NCBI GenBank assembly: GCA_012841635.1 | Contig: DUUJ01000048.1 | Coordinates: forward strand, 1-63,492 | Reading direction: 5' to 3' | Length of the DNA stretch: 63,492 nt | Source: Clostridiales bacterium | GTDB taxonomy: Bacteria > Bacillota > Clostridia > Oscillospirales > CAG-272 | Shown here: positions 45,187 to 53,923 of the stretch, one piece after another | Layout: the number at the start of each line of letters is the position of its first letter | Position numbering within the stretch: the first letter of the stretch is position 1 | The notes under the pieces: generated by a model | Told to the model about the DNA's origin: nothing | Seen by the model: the letters and a program-made list of their open reading frames with translations, nothing else | Databases searched by the model: none | Made by a program: the position numbers and the translations under genes

Positions 45187-46058
45187 CCCTTTAATCCCCC
45201 TCTTGATACGCCGGACATAATCTTTTTGCGATTCAGGAGGAAAAGCAGGATCAGGGGAACTGAAATTACGACTACCGCCGCCATCATCGCCGGAATATTT
45301 TCGCGGCCGAAGCCGTTTTCACGGATTTCCTGTATGCCGTTTGAGACGAGGAAATACGCGGGGTCGTCGGTTATCAGCCGCGGCCAGACATAGGAGTTCC
45401 AGCACTCAATTACTTTTAATATCGTGACGGTCACAAGCGTCGGCTGACAGATCGGCAGCACCACTCTGTAAAGATATCGGAAATCGGATGTGCCGTCGAC
45501 TTTCGCGGCTTTATACAGCTCGTCGGGAATCTGGCTGAAATTTTCTTTAAGAAGATAGATATAGAAGACAGATACAACCGAAGGCAGGATAAGACCGGTA
45601 AAGGTATTCCGAAGTCCTAAATCGGTTATCGTAACGAAATTTGTGATAATTACAAGTTCGCCGGGAATCATCATCAGCGCCAGAAAGAAGGTAAATACCG
45701 CGTTTTTGCCGGGGAAATCAAGTCTTGCAAAGGCAAAGGCGGCGAGGATAATGACCAGCAGCATCAGCGCCGTCGTGCAGACGGTGAATATCACGGTATT
45801 AAGCACATACTTCGCCAGCGGGACAGCCGTGAAGGCGTCGATATAGTTCTGCAGGGTCGGGTTTGCTGCGTAGAACTTCGGGACATATTCCGAGTTGTAG
45901 CTCGAATAGCTTTTGAACGAGGTGAGCACCATCCAGTAAAAGGGGAACAGCACCACAAGCGCCCAGAAAATGAGCACCGAGTACACCGCGCCGTTTCGGA
46001 TACGATCCTTCAGGCGCGCGTTTTTCTCGATTTTTTCGTAATCATAGTTTTTAGACAT
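45183..46058 (-). CDS. Sugar ABC transporter permease (MalG type)
   Basis: A 291-residue inner-membrane permease with six predicted helices. The ATPase-coupling EAA loop is DELYKAAKVDGTSDFRYLYR (~195). Pairs with the neighbouring MalF-type permease to form the translocation channel for a CUT1 importer. It starts 8 nt after that gene ends. Confidence 0.92.
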   Translation of the reverse strand: MSKNYDYEKIEKNARLKDRIRNGAVYSVLIFWALVVLFPFYWMVLTSFKSYSSYNSEYVPKFYAANPTLQNYIDAFTAVPLAKYVLNTVIFTVCTTALMLLVIILAAFAFARLDFPGKNAVFTFFLALMMIPGELVIITNFVTITDLGLRNTFTGLILPSVVSVFYIYLLKENFSQIPDELYKAAKVDGTSDFRYLYRVVLPICQPTLVTVTILKVIECWNSYVWPRLITDDPAYFLVSNGIQEIRENGFGRENIPAMMAAVVVISVPLILLFLLNRKKIMSGVSRGGLKG

Positions 46059-46066
46059 GGCGCACC

Positions 46067-46960
46067 TCAGTCGTAAAACACATGCTTTGAGCTGACAAGC
46101 AGATTGATGACGGTAATTGTCAGCACTATCGCAAACAGTATCAGCGCCGCGGCGGAGGCGTAGGACGGATATCCTCCGCTGTCGCCGTAAAGCATATCGT
46201 AAACGTATCCGACGATGGTATTCATACCGGCGGCGTTGAGATTTACGCCGAAAAGCGCGACCTGGTCGCTGTACGCTTTAAAAGCGCCGATAAAGCCGGT
46301 TATCACGAGATAAAAGATAGTCGGAGATATCATCGGCAGCGTTATTTTATAGAAGATACGGAAGCAGCCGGTTCCGTCGACCTGCGCGGCTTTATAGTAA
46401 TCCTGTTTTACCGACGCCAAAGCCGATGTCAATAACAGGATTTTAAACGGCAGCACAATCCAGATTGTATATACGCAGTTGACGAGCATTTTCGCCCAGT
46501 AAGGGCCGTTGATGAAATCGATGGCAGTGCCGCCTAAGGCTTTAACAAGAACATTGACAAGACCGTCGGAATAGGGCGTCTTGTTGAACAGTATCATAAA
46601 CACCAGCCCTACCGCGAGGGTGTTGGTGACATAGGGCAGGAAATAGATCGTCTGAAACAACTCGCGCAGCTTTTTTATTGAGCTGAGCAGGACCGAAATA
46701 AACAGCGCAAGCCCGGTCGATACCGGTACGGTGATTATCACGAGGATAAAGGTGTTTTTCAGCGCCGACAGGAAATACCGGTCGCGAAGCACATACCCGA
46801 AATTGTAAAAACCGTAGCCGAAAAAGGTCTGCGACGCCGAGTTATAGCCTTCTTCGAACGAATAGATAATTACATCTATCAGCGGATATACCAGAAATGC
46901 TCCGATAAAAAGCGCCGCCGGCAGCAGATACAGCCAGCCTTTTATATTTTTCTTTTCCAC
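46067..46960 (-). CDS. Sugar ABC transporter permease (MalF type)
   Basis: A 297-residue permease with six predicted helices and the EAA-like loop QDYYKAAQVDGTGCFRIFYK near 193. It starts with GTG 46960, supported by AGGTG 5 nt upstream, and lies 9 nt after the ATPase gene. Second half of the CUT1 channel. Confidence 0.92.
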   Translation of the reverse strand: MEKKNIKGWLYLLPAALFIGAFLVYPLIDVIIYSFEEGYNSASQTFFGYGFYNFGYVLRDRYFLSALKNTFILVIITVPVSTGLALFISVLLSSIKKLRELFQTIYFLPYVTNTLAVGLVFMILFNKTPYSDGLVNVLVKALGGTAIDFINGPYWAKMLVNCVYTIWIVLPFKILLLTSALASVKQDYYKAAQVDGTGCFRIFYKITLPMISPTIFYLVITGFIGAFKAYSDQVALFGVNLNAAGMNTIVGYVYDMLYGDSGGYPSYASAAALILFAIVLTITVINLLVSSKHVFYD

Positions 46961-46969
46961 AGCCGCACC

Positions 46970-48070
46970 TCATATGCCGAAGTAAATCCGTTTTTCGTCG
47001 TCCCGGCTGAAAAGATGGGTTTTTGCCGGTTTCAGAGAAAATCGGACTTTGGGTTTTGAAATATCCGCCGAATTTTCGGCGCTGATTATCGAGCGGATGA
47101 CTTCTCCTTCAAAAGCCGGGTGGGTCGATACCACGCTTATATCCCTTCCCATGACTTCGACTCTCGAAAGGATGCATTTCAGCGGACCTGCGTCGTCGGG
47201 CAGAAAGCCTTCGGGACGGACGGCGGCGTATACCGGCATATCTTCAACTCCCGGGGTTTCGAGTACTGCTTCCCCGCCGATATAGAGTTTTTCCGAGATG
47301 ATTTCGCCGTCGAAGACATTTATCGGGGGAGTGCCCAGGAATTTAGCGACAAATAGATTCACCGGGTCGTCGTAAACTTCCTGCGGGCGCCCTGTCTGAT
47401 GCACGACTCCGTCTTTCATGACTATAATAAGATCGGAGATGCTCATCGCCTCTTCCTGGTCGTGGGTGACAAAGACGGTGGTTATGCCGGTGGTTCGCTG
47501 GATGCGGCGGATTTCCTCCCGCGTCTGGAGGCGGAGGCGGGCGTCGAGGTTGGAAAGCGGCTCGTCGAGCAGCAGTACCCGGGGCGTCTTGACGAGCGCG
47601 CGCGCGATGGCGACCCGCTGCTGCTGTCCTCCCGACAGCTCGGAGGGACGGCGATCCATAAGCTCGTCTATCTGCACCAGTTTCGCCGCATTATACGCCT
47701 TTTCTTTCATCTGTTCTCTTGTCAGCTTGTCTTTGCCTTTGAGATTTTCGAGCGGGAAGACTATGTTTTCGAGAACGGTCATATGCGGGTAGAGGGCGTA
47801 ATTCTGAAATACCAGCCCGACGCCGCGGTTTTCCGGGGGCAGATCGGTGACGTCGTCATCGCCGAAGAATATCCTGCCGGAGGTGGGTTTTTCGAGACCG
47901 CTTATCAGGTTCAGCGTAGTGCTCTTGCCGCAGCCGGACGGACCTAACAGTCCGATAAGCTTGCCGTCAGGAATTTCAAAGGTAAAATCGCTCACCGCGA
48001 CGACGTCCTTTTTGATTCTGCGGCTGCGGTTGGGGTATATTTTTGTAAGGTTTTGAAGTACTACTTTCAT
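46970..48070 (-). CDS. Sugar ABC transporter ATPase (MsmK/UgpC type)
   Basis: A 366-residue ATPase energising the adjacent permeases. Walker A GPSGCGKST (43-51), Q-loop VFQNYALYPHMT, signature LSGGQQQR and Walker B VLLLDEPLSNLD are all intact, followed by the H-loop VTHDQEEAM and a C-terminal OB/TOBE regulatory domain (~240-366). First gene of a complete ATPase-MalF-MalG-binding-protein operon. Many Clostridial CUT1 systems borrow a shared ATPase, so a dedicated one is notable. Confidence 0.93.
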   Translation of the reverse strand: MKVVLQNLTKIYPNRSRRIKKDVVAVSDFTFEIPDGKLIGLLGPSGCGKSTTLNLISGLEKPTSGRIFFGDDDVTDLPPENRGVGLVFQNYALYPHMTVLENIVFPLENLKGKDKLTREQMKEKAYNAAKLVQIDELMDRRPSELSGGQQQRVAIARALVKTPRVLLLDEPLSNLDARLRLQTREEIRRIQRTTGITTVFVTHDQEEAMSISDLIIVMKDGVVHQTGRPQEVYDDPVNLFVAKFLGTPPINVFDGEIISEKLYIGGEAVLETPGVEDMPVYAAVRPEGFLPDDAGPLKCILSRVEVMGRDISVVSTHPAFEGEVIRSIISAENSADISKPKVRFSLKPAKTHLFSRDDEKRIYFGI

Positions 48071-48129
48071 ATTGTTGATTCCATGTTTTTACAGGAGTTG
48101 TTGTTTTTATCGGGTAAGATACCGTTTAT

Positions 48130-48158
48130 ATTCTAACAGAAAAGCCGGGGTGTGTCAA
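48130..48158 (-). promoter_or_regulatory. SigA-type promoter for the sugar ABC transporter operon
   Basis: -35 TTGACA (48158-48153), 17-bp spacer, -10 TAGAAT (48135-48130). The predicted leader of ~50 nt shows no obvious operator. Confidence 0.8.
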
Positions 48159-48214
48159 TGATAAACATAGACAAAAAATATGCCTGCGGGGATAATTCTA
48201 TGGGACAAAATATT

Positions 48215-48247
48215 TACCGCGCATGGAAGCTGATTCCACGCGCGGTA
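48215..48247 (-). terminator. Hairpin terminator after the glycoside-hydrolase-like gene
   Basis: TACCGCGC-ATGGAA (48215-48228) pairs with TTCCAC-GCGCGGTA (48234-48247) around GCTGA with one mismatch. On minus it is followed by an AT-rich AAATATTTT tract. Confidence 0.65.
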
Positions 48248-48268
48248 AGCGGTTTTTATTGATTGATA

Positions 48269-49495
48269 TTATTCGAACCGGTAGACATTCATCTGGCCGG
48301 GGGCGTACCAGTCGCCCGAGGTGATTATGCCGTCATTCTCTGAGTAGAATGCGTCTCCGTGATAGTATTTGGTATCCTGGAAACCGTTCCATCCGAGGCG
48401 GTTTACTTTCTTTATATCCTTTGAGTAGGTTATCTTGAAAGCGCCGCTCTTGAAGGGAGTGTTGTTGACGACGCAGACATAATTCCTGCCGTCAAGCTTA
48501 AAGTGGGAGACTATTCCCGGATTTCCGTGGGAGCTCTCGACTCCGGTTATGCCGGGGATTTCGCTGCCGGTGAACTCGCCGTATCCGCCGTAGGTCTTGC
48601 CGGTCATCCATGCGCCGATCAGTTCCGCGTCGCGGAAGAAGTCGCCGAAGCGATGCAGGAAGTGGCGGTTTACCCTTGAGAGCGGCTCGAAGGTTCTTGT
48701 CCTCTCGCCGAATTCATCTATTGCGGAGACGCGATAGTTTGACATCGGCGCGCGCATATAGATGAAGAACCAGAGGATTCCCTTGCATCCGCAGGCTGCG
48801 GCCGCGCTGAGCTGCCAGCGCAGGTCGTCTTCGTCAGGTTCGCGGTATCGGTAATGGCCGACCGAAAGCAGCGTCGTCCAAAGCGGGAGCTTTGCGGCTT
48901 TCGCGGCGTCGGAATAATACTTCAGGTTGAGGAAGAAGCGGTCGGTGCCGTCCTCTTCCGGGTTCATCTGGGTGTAGCAGTCATAGCAGAGCATTTTGAA
49001 TTTGCCGTTGTCCGCCATATGGGACGCCCATTCGGAAAATGTATCGAAATGAAGTATCGACTGCTCGATTCCGCGCCAATAAGGCAGGAAGTTGATGAAC
49101 GGAGTGAGATTAGGAGCGACTTCAAGCTGAATTTTATTCGCAATTATGCAGGATTGAAAGTCGATTTCTCTCGACGGCTCGTCTCCGATATGAAAGCCGA
49201 TGGTCGCCGGGTGCCGGCCGAAATCTTCGTAAGCTTCGGCAAAGCGCTTTTTGTATTCGTCCGGGTTATCCGCGGCTCCGTACCATCTGGCGCGGGAATC
49301 GCAGATAATCGATTTCAGCCCGTTTTCTTCGCAGGCATCGAGTATATCGAGCATATCCTGCTTCTTTGAATGAGCCGGATTGTATTCCGGGCTCATTGCG
49401 AAGCTCATTCCGAGGTCTTTCCAGTCGAGAACATCCTTCTTCTTAAGGTCACCCGTGCTTGTATAGTTCCAGAAACCTATCGGATATTTTTTCAT
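48269..49495 (-). CDS. Glycoside-hydrolase-like TIM-barrel protein
   Basis: A 408-residue cytoplasmic-looking protein (no signal peptide). It resembles clan-A glycoside hydrolases such as GH42-like enzymes: PIGFWNYTS, then GFHIGDEPSREIDF near 100, where the DEP Glu is a candidate acid/base, LCYDCYTQ near 173, GILWFFIYM near 240 and a small C-terminal beta domain (YVCVVNNTPFKSGAFKITYS). I cannot assign a family or substrate. It sits between an acidic secreted protein gene (46 nt upstream) and the sugar ABC operon, hinting at oligosaccharide use. SD GGAG is 10 nt before the ATG. Confidence 0.6.
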   Translation of the reverse strand: MKKYPIGFWNYTSTGDLKKKDVLDWKDLGMSFAMSPEYNPAHSKKQDMLDILDACEENGLKSIICDSRARWYGAADNPDEYKKRFAEAYEDFGRHPATIGFHIGDEPSREIDFQSCIIANKIQLEVAPNLTPFINFLPYWRGIEQSILHFDTFSEWASHMADNGKFKMLCYDCYTQMNPEEDGTDRFFLNLKYYSDAAKAAKLPLWTTLLSVGHYRYREPDEDDLRWQLSAAAACGCKGILWFFIYMRAPMSNYRVSAIDEFGERTRTFEPLSRVNRHFLHRFGDFFRDAELIGAWMTGKTYGGYGEFTGSEIPGITGVESSHGNPGIVSHFKLDGRNYVCVVNNTPFKSGAFKITYSKDIKKVNRLGWNGFQDTKYYHGDAFYSENDGIITSGDWYAPGQMNVYRFE

Positions 49496-49541
49496 ACGGA
49501 ACTCACTCCTTCAGCCATGAACGCTGTTATATGCCGATTTA

Positions 49542-51011
49542 TCAGCCTACGCCCGGTTCAGCGGGAATAAGATAGATCGTATAGTTTTTGTTATGACCGG
49601 GATATGCGTATTCTTTTGTTCCGGCTTTATCCATGAATACCGAGTAATAGCCGTCAAAGGCTTCATACGGCAGATATTCCCAGGGTTTCGGAACCTTGAC
49701 GATGTAGCGGGTGAATTCAAGCTTGCCGTCGTCGTTATATTCGCCGATCTGCACAGTGACTATGCGAAGTTTCTTTCCCCACTCGGCAAAGGGAGCGAAG
49801 ATCGGGTCTTTGTTGTCTATCTCGTCGTAATAAGCATAGATGGTGCCGGAAACGGAGTCGTATGTACCCTCGTCGTCTTCGTCATCTTCGGCGGGGTCGT
49901 AGTAATAGCTGTAATAGTATGAATTTTCGGTGATTTCGAATGTCTCGCGGTCGATTATATAAGCGTCGCTGTTGTATTCGCCGTAACCGTTTTCATAAAA
50001 TTCGTTATAAGAGCTGAAATGATATTTTTCGGCGGATTCTCCCGCGTAATTGACTTCTTCATCGCAGCGGTCATCTACCAATGAATAATCGAAGAAATCA
50101 TAGTCGTCTCCTTCGAGGAGAGAGGAGTTGACCATAATTTTGCCTTCTTCATCTTCAGAGAAGTCGAAGCCTTTGTAATGAGCGCTGTAGGAGGAGTCAT
50201 AATAGTCTCCTTCAAGCTCGCCGGTATAAGCGATAAAGGCGCGTTCGCCGTTGTAATTAAGATAAAACGAATCTCTTATCGTCCCGTCGTCATATTCGAG
50301 ATGGTAGAATATGTTGTCGTATTTTTCGAGCAGATTCGAGACACGGTTCGCATCGGTAATCTCGTCGATATCATATTCGATTTCAAACGAAGGCAGTTCC
50401 ATCCCCGACAAAATATACTTGGGACGGATAGCGGTGCTCATTCTTGATGTGGAGCGTTTGTTTGCCTTGAACTCAAAAATAAAGTCGTAGCAAAAATAAC
50501 TTCCCTCTTCATCGTTGAACAGCACAAAATAATACGCCTCGACTTCATTGTCGTCGGAATAATAGATCTCGAAGTCTTCATCGTCGGAGCCGTTGTATTC
50601 ATCGATATATGACTGTCTGTACGGGAATCTGTATATCTCGGTTCCGTCTTTCTTTTCGATGACGACATCGCCGTATTCGATCATGTCAGCGGTTGGGGCG
50701 ATAAACTTGAAGCCGGGATTGAAGACTTCCTGGGCTGCCGAAACCTGATCTTTTGTCAGATAATCAACGCCTTCGTTTTCATAGATCCACTGCCAGTATG
50801 AAGTGATAACATACCAAAGCAGCGTGGGGTCGCTGAGGTCGATTTTGTCATAGTCGGTGTATCCGGCGAGTCCGGAGGAAAGCGCGAAGGCATAAGGAGT
50901 GACATACTCGACGAAGTCATCCTCGCTTCCGGCGAAAACGGCTGCGGCGCAGTTGAAGAGCATCGCCGCGGCCATAAGAATCGCAAGCAAAATCTTTTTG
51001 TTTTTCCTCAT
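49542..51011 (-). CDS. Secreted acidic Tyr/Asp/Glu-rich protein of unknown function
   Basis: A 489-residue exported protein with a cleavable signal peptide (cut near AVFA, residue ~27). The mature chain is strongly acidic and tyrosine-rich, with runs such as YYSDDNEVEAYYFVLFNDEE and AEDDEDDEGTYDSV. Alternating beta-strand-like segments (YSAHYKGFDFSEDEEGKI) suggest a beta-rich fold. No known domain was recognised. The acidity could indicate calcium or cation binding at the cell surface, but that is a guess. Transcribed from a consensus promoter at 51184-51212, probably together with the downstream glycoside-hydrolase-like gene. Confidence 0.65.
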   Translation of the reverse strand: MRKNKKILLAILMAAAMLFNCAAAVFAGSEDDFVEYVTPYAFALSSGLAGYTDYDKIDLSDPTLLWYVITSYWQWIYENEGVDYLTKDQVSAAQEVFNPGFKFIAPTADMIEYGDVVIEKKDGTEIYRFPYRQSYIDEYNGSDDEDFEIYYSDDNEVEAYYFVLFNDEEGSYFCYDFIFEFKANKRSTSRMSTAIRPKYILSGMELPSFEIEYDIDEITDANRVSNLLEKYDNIFYHLEYDDGTIRDSFYLNYNGERAFIAYTGELEGDYYDSSYSAHYKGFDFSEDEEGKIMVNSSLLEGDDYDFFDYSLVDDRCDEEVNYAGESAEKYHFSSYNEFYENGYGEYNSDAYIIDRETFEITENSYYYSYYYDPAEDDEDDEGTYDSVSGTIYAYYDEIDNKDPIFAPFAEWGKKLRIVTVQIGEYNDDGKLEFTRYIVKVPKPWEYLPYEAFDGYYSVFMDKAGTKEYAYPGHNKNYTIYLIPAEPGVG

Positions 51012-51183
51012 TATGTTTTGTCCTTTCTGTTTTTCGGCGGGCTTTTACAGAAGAAAAAACCCTTTGGATTCTGTTTATTTGCGGTATTGTGCGCATAAAG
51101 TAATGGCATAATCACGGCCGCCGGATTATGATGGAGGCAGAACTGCTTCCGTGACTTCGATTCAAAGCGACCTTGACATTCTT

Positions 51184-51212
51184 ATTATATCTTATATCAT
51201 AAAAAATGTCAA
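51184..51212 (-). promoter_or_regulatory. Consensus SigA promoter for the acidic secreted protein gene
   Basis: -35 TTGACA (51212-51207), 17-bp spacer, -10 TATAAT (51189-51184): a perfect match at both boxes. The ~170-nt leader is long for this window. Confidence 0.88.
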
Positions 51213-51312
51213 TCCTTTTTTAACGGAAATCACGGTGATTTTATATAGAATAACATTATGCCGTCATGAGGTAATTATACAAAAACATCATAAATTTATA
51301 TTATGCAGCAAT

Positions 51313-51343
51313 CAAAAAAGCCGCGAATCCTTCGGATTCGCGG
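51313..51343 (-). terminator. Rho-independent terminator of the CofE-like gene
   Basis: CCGCGAATCC (51321-51330) pairs with GGATTCGCGG (51334-51343); on minus a T-run (51319-51314) follows. It is ~75 nt after the stop codon. Confidence 0.92.
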
Positions 51344-51416
51344 ATATAGCATATAAAGTTTCGCGGGTTTTATCTGAGCATAAATATAAAAGTCGTTTTT
51401 TATATAATCATGTGAT

Positions 51417-52616
51417 TCAGTTAGTAAAGTTGTCGAAATATCCCTGTATCAGCACAACCGGAGTTCCCTTATCGCCGCTGCCGCTTGTAAGGTCACAGAG
51501 AGAGCCGATAAGGTCGGCGAGCTGGCGCGGAGTGGTTCCCTGAGATGCCATGCTGCCCTTAAGATGGCTGTCTTTGGACTTTATGCTTTCCGAAATCGCT
51601 TCTTTGAGCGCTTCGCCCTTGAGATCCTTAAAATCATTGTCGGCAAGATACTTTAACTTGATCTCATTGGGAGTTCCGATAAGCCCCTCGGTAAAAGCAG
51701 GGGAAACCACCGGGTCGGCGAGTTCCCAGATCTTGCCTTTCGGGTCCTTGAATGCGCCGTCGCCGTAAACCATTACTTCGACGTGTTTGCCGGTCGCTTC
51801 GGCTATCTTCTGCTGTATCTCTTCGACTATCGGCTGACAGCTGCGCGGGAAGAGCTTGACGCTGTCCTCCGTCGCTTTGTTTGAACCTAAAAGACCGTAT
51901 TTTTCGTTATAGCCGCTGCCGTTTATCGGTTCGGTAAGCAGGTCGTCAAGACCTAGTACGATCCTCGCTCCGGCTTCCTTCAGAATCCGCTTTGTGCGGG
52001 CGCGAGTATGAACATCACAGGTGATAACGACATCGGTATATTCAAGTATCGTTCTCGGCCGGTTCGCAAAGATAATCTCGCACTCGGCTCCGCATTCTTT
52101 TACTATATCGTAATAATATCCGACATAATCAACGCCGGTGAATTCATGCGGGACAACCCCGAAAAGCTCCCGGAATCGCTCAAGAGACAGAACATCGCTG
52201 TATGGATTGACACCGGATTCATCGATCATATCGAGGCTTACAAGCTCGTTTCCGACTTCGTCCGAAGGGTATGAAAGCATCAGCACTATCTTCTTCGCGG
52301 CTTTGGCCATTCCGCGCAGACAAACGGCGAAACGGTTGCGGGAAAGTATCGGGAAGATCACGCCGACGGTATCTCCGCCGGTTTTTTTCTTCACATCTTC
52401 CGCTATATCGTCGACTGAGGCGTAATTGCCCTGCGCGCGGGCTACTATAGACTCGGTCAAAGCTATGACGTCGCGGTCACGAAGTTCAAAACCTTCGATT
52501 TCCGCCGCTTCAAGTACCGCTTTCGGAACGAGCTGTGCGAGATCGTCCCCTTTGCGGATTATCGGACAGCGTATACCCCTTGAAACAGTACCGACACGGC
52601 GCTCCTTTTTCTCCAT
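51417..52616 (-). CDS. CofE-like F420-0:gamma-glutamyl ligase family protein
   Basis: A 399-residue member of the CofE-like family. Characteristic stretches are GTVSRGIRCPIIRKGDDLA, RDRDVIALTESIVARAQGN near 60-80 and GGDTVGVIFPILSRNRFA near 95. CofE adds glutamates to coenzyme F420, but no other F420 gene is present and most Clostridia do not make F420. The long Clostridial form probably has another substrate (inference). ATG 52616 is preferred: AGGAGG lies 11 nt upstream, while an upstream in-frame ATG at 52649 and the frame opening at 52670 lack one. Confidence 0.75.
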   Translation of the reverse strand: MEKKERRVGTVSRGIRCPIIRKGDDLAQLVPKAVLEAAEIEGFELRDRDVIALTESIVARAQGNYASVDDIAEDVKKKTGGDTVGVIFPILSRNRFAVCLRGMAKAAKKIVLMLSYPSDEVGNELVSLDMIDESGVNPYSDVLSLERFRELFGVVPHEFTGVDYVGYYYDIVKECGAECEIIFANRPRTILEYTDVVITCDVHTRARTKRILKEAGARIVLGLDDLLTEPINGSGYNEKYGLLGSNKATEDSVKLFPRSCQPIVEEIQQKIAEATGKHVEVMVYGDGAFKDPKGKIWELADPVVSPAFTEGLIGTPNEIKLKYLADNDFKDLKGEALKEAISESIKSKDSHLKGSMASQGTTPRQLADLIGSLCDLTSGSGDKGTPVVLIQGYFDNFTN

Positions 52617-52683
52617 TTTGCAGAGTTCCTCCTGAAATTGATCGAGCATGACGTTATCGCCGCTCCACAAAAAACAACAATTA

Positions 52684-52712
52684 ATTATACCTTATTTTTT
52701 TACTGATTTCAA
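52684..52712 (-). promoter_or_regulatory. SigA-type promoter for the CofE-like gene
   Basis: -35 TTGAAA (52712-52707), 17-bp spacer, -10 TATAAT (52689-52684), with a ~60-nt leader to ATG 52616. Confidence 0.75.
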
Positions 52713-52758
52713 TATAAAAGTCATGTATAATTATTAACATTTTAAATCAGATTTTAGC

Positions 52759-53196
52759 TCAAGTCGTATTATCGCTGTCACCGGTTTCGAGATACGAGCG
52801 GAGAATATCGTAAAATTCGGAAAATTCGCGCTTTATATTCACTATCCCGCCTTCGGTTCGGGTGAAGCAATGCTCTGAATCACCTTCGAATACTTCTTTG
52901 CCGCCGCTTATCATCTTATATGAAATCTTCATCCTGACTCCGGTTGCAAGAATTATCTTAACTATTATCTTCACCTGCTCCGGGAATACGGCAGGTTTTA
53001 AGTATCTGCCCGATACCGAGACTACCGGAGATACGATGCCCGCCGTCTCAAATTCTTCAAGACCGAACCCAACCTTGGTAAGCCAGGCGCATCTCGCCTC
53101 TTCCATCCATCTTATATAGTTCGAGTGATGAACAATTCCCATCTGATCCGTTTCATAATACTTAACATCATGAAAGTAAATAAATTCAGCTGCCAT
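52759..53196 (-). CDS. Acyl-CoA thioesterase (4HBT/YbgC-like hot-dog fold)
   Basis: A 145-residue hot-dog thioesterase. The signature YYETDQMGIVHHSNYIRWMEEAR carries the catalytic Asp of the 4HBT family (split: YYETDQMGIVHHSN, then YIRWMEEAR). It would hydrolyse an acyl-CoA; chain length is unknown. ATG 53196 is supported by AAGGA 5 nt upstream and normal family length; the frame extends 34 codons further into the yhaM 3' end without start signals. It begins 7 nt after yhaM stops, so they share a transcript. Confidence 0.88.
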   Translation of the reverse strand: MAAEFIYFHDVKYYETDQMGIVHHSNYIRWMEEARCAWLTKVGFGLEEFETAGIVSPVVSVSGRYLKPAVFPEQVKIIVKIILATGVRMKISYKMISGGKEVFEGDSEHCFTRTEGGIVNIKREFSEFYDILRSYLETGDSDNTT

Positions 53197-53203
53197 TTTA
53201 TCC

Positions 53204-53905
53204 TTACCTGTGCCGGTATATTTTTTTGTCGAGCGCGAACACTCTCTGACTGAAGGTACCGGGTTCGATCGAGTCAAGCGTCGTACGGTATATCTCAAGG
53301 CGGCTGTCGGTCAGGTCGATCAGAGACAGAAGTTCCGCTTCCGCCGTCATCGGGACCACCGCAGCGCCGAATTCCGGCTTGCCGTGGTGGGACAGCAGCA
53401 TATGCTTCAGCAGAATCGTCTTATCCCGACTGACGCCCAGATCGGCAGCGGCAATTTCCGTTTCCTCGGCGCCTAAAACCGGATGGCCGATAAGCTGCCC
53501 TTCCAATGTGTATTCCGAGACAAGACCGAGATCGGAGATCGAAAATTCTTCCTGTTTTGCCAGATCATGCATCAGCGTTCCGCAAAGCAGAAGATCTCTG
53601 TCGACAAATGACGAATACAGCCCCGCAAGAAAATCCGCGATGCGGAGCATATTCAGCGTATGCATCAGAAGACCGCCGGGAAATGCGTGATGAACGCTTT
53701 TGGCTGCCGGGATGAGGCGAAGCGCCGCCGCCTGCTTATCAAAAACATACTCGGCAAGCGAACGGTATTCGAAGTCGACCATCGAAGCTATGAGGGCGCG
53801 GATTTCCCTCTCGGCAGCGTCTATATCTATCGGGGCGGTTTCGGTAAGGGCGGATCTGTCGTAGGTTTCGCCGTCTGCCGCCAAGGCTAACTGAGATGCT
53901 ATCAT
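53204..53905 (-). CDS. yhaM: YhaM-type 3'-5' exoribonuclease, HD-domain part (downstream of an in-frame TAG)
   Basis: The catalytic HD half of a YhaM-family exoribonuclease, 233 residues from the first ATG after the stop. The metal motif is split as VHHAFPGGLLMHTLNML (His-His, His) and CGTLMHDLAKQEEF (HD); later ligands lie in HMLLSHHGKPEFG. It is in the same frame as the OB-fold part encoded upstream, separated only by one TAG at 53924-53926 and six sense codons (YQGSLQ) that belong to the YhaM OB fold. The ATG used here has no proper SD and lies inside the conserved core, so independent translation is doubtful. Best read as the 3' part of one interrupted gene (53204-54151). Confidence 0.85.
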   Translation of the reverse strand: MIASQLALAADGETYDRSALTETAPIDIDAAEREIRALIASMVDFEYRSLAEYVFDKQAAALRLIPAAKSVHHAFPGGLLMHTLNMLRIADFLAGLYSSFVDRDLLLCGTLMHDLAKQEEFSISDLGLVSEYTLEGQLIGHPVLGAEETEIAAADLGVSRDKTILLKHMLLSHHGKPEFGAAVVPMTAEAELLSLIDLTDSRLEIYRTTLDSIEPGTFSQRVFALDKKIYRHR

Positions 53906-53923
53906 CTGAAGCGATCCCTGGTA

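Larger units (their letters stand above)
51012..51416. other. Intergenic region, 405 bp
   Basis: Contains the promoter (51184-51212) and ~170-nt leader of the acidic secreted protein gene, and at its right end the terminator (51313-51343) of the CofE-like gene. No coding sequence or RNA gene recognised in the remainder. Confidence 0.7.

Noticed and set aside
51417..52670. Start of the CofE-like protein at the frame opening 52670
   Set aside because: No SD there; the AGGAGG before 52616 and the conserved N-terminus favour the shorter form.
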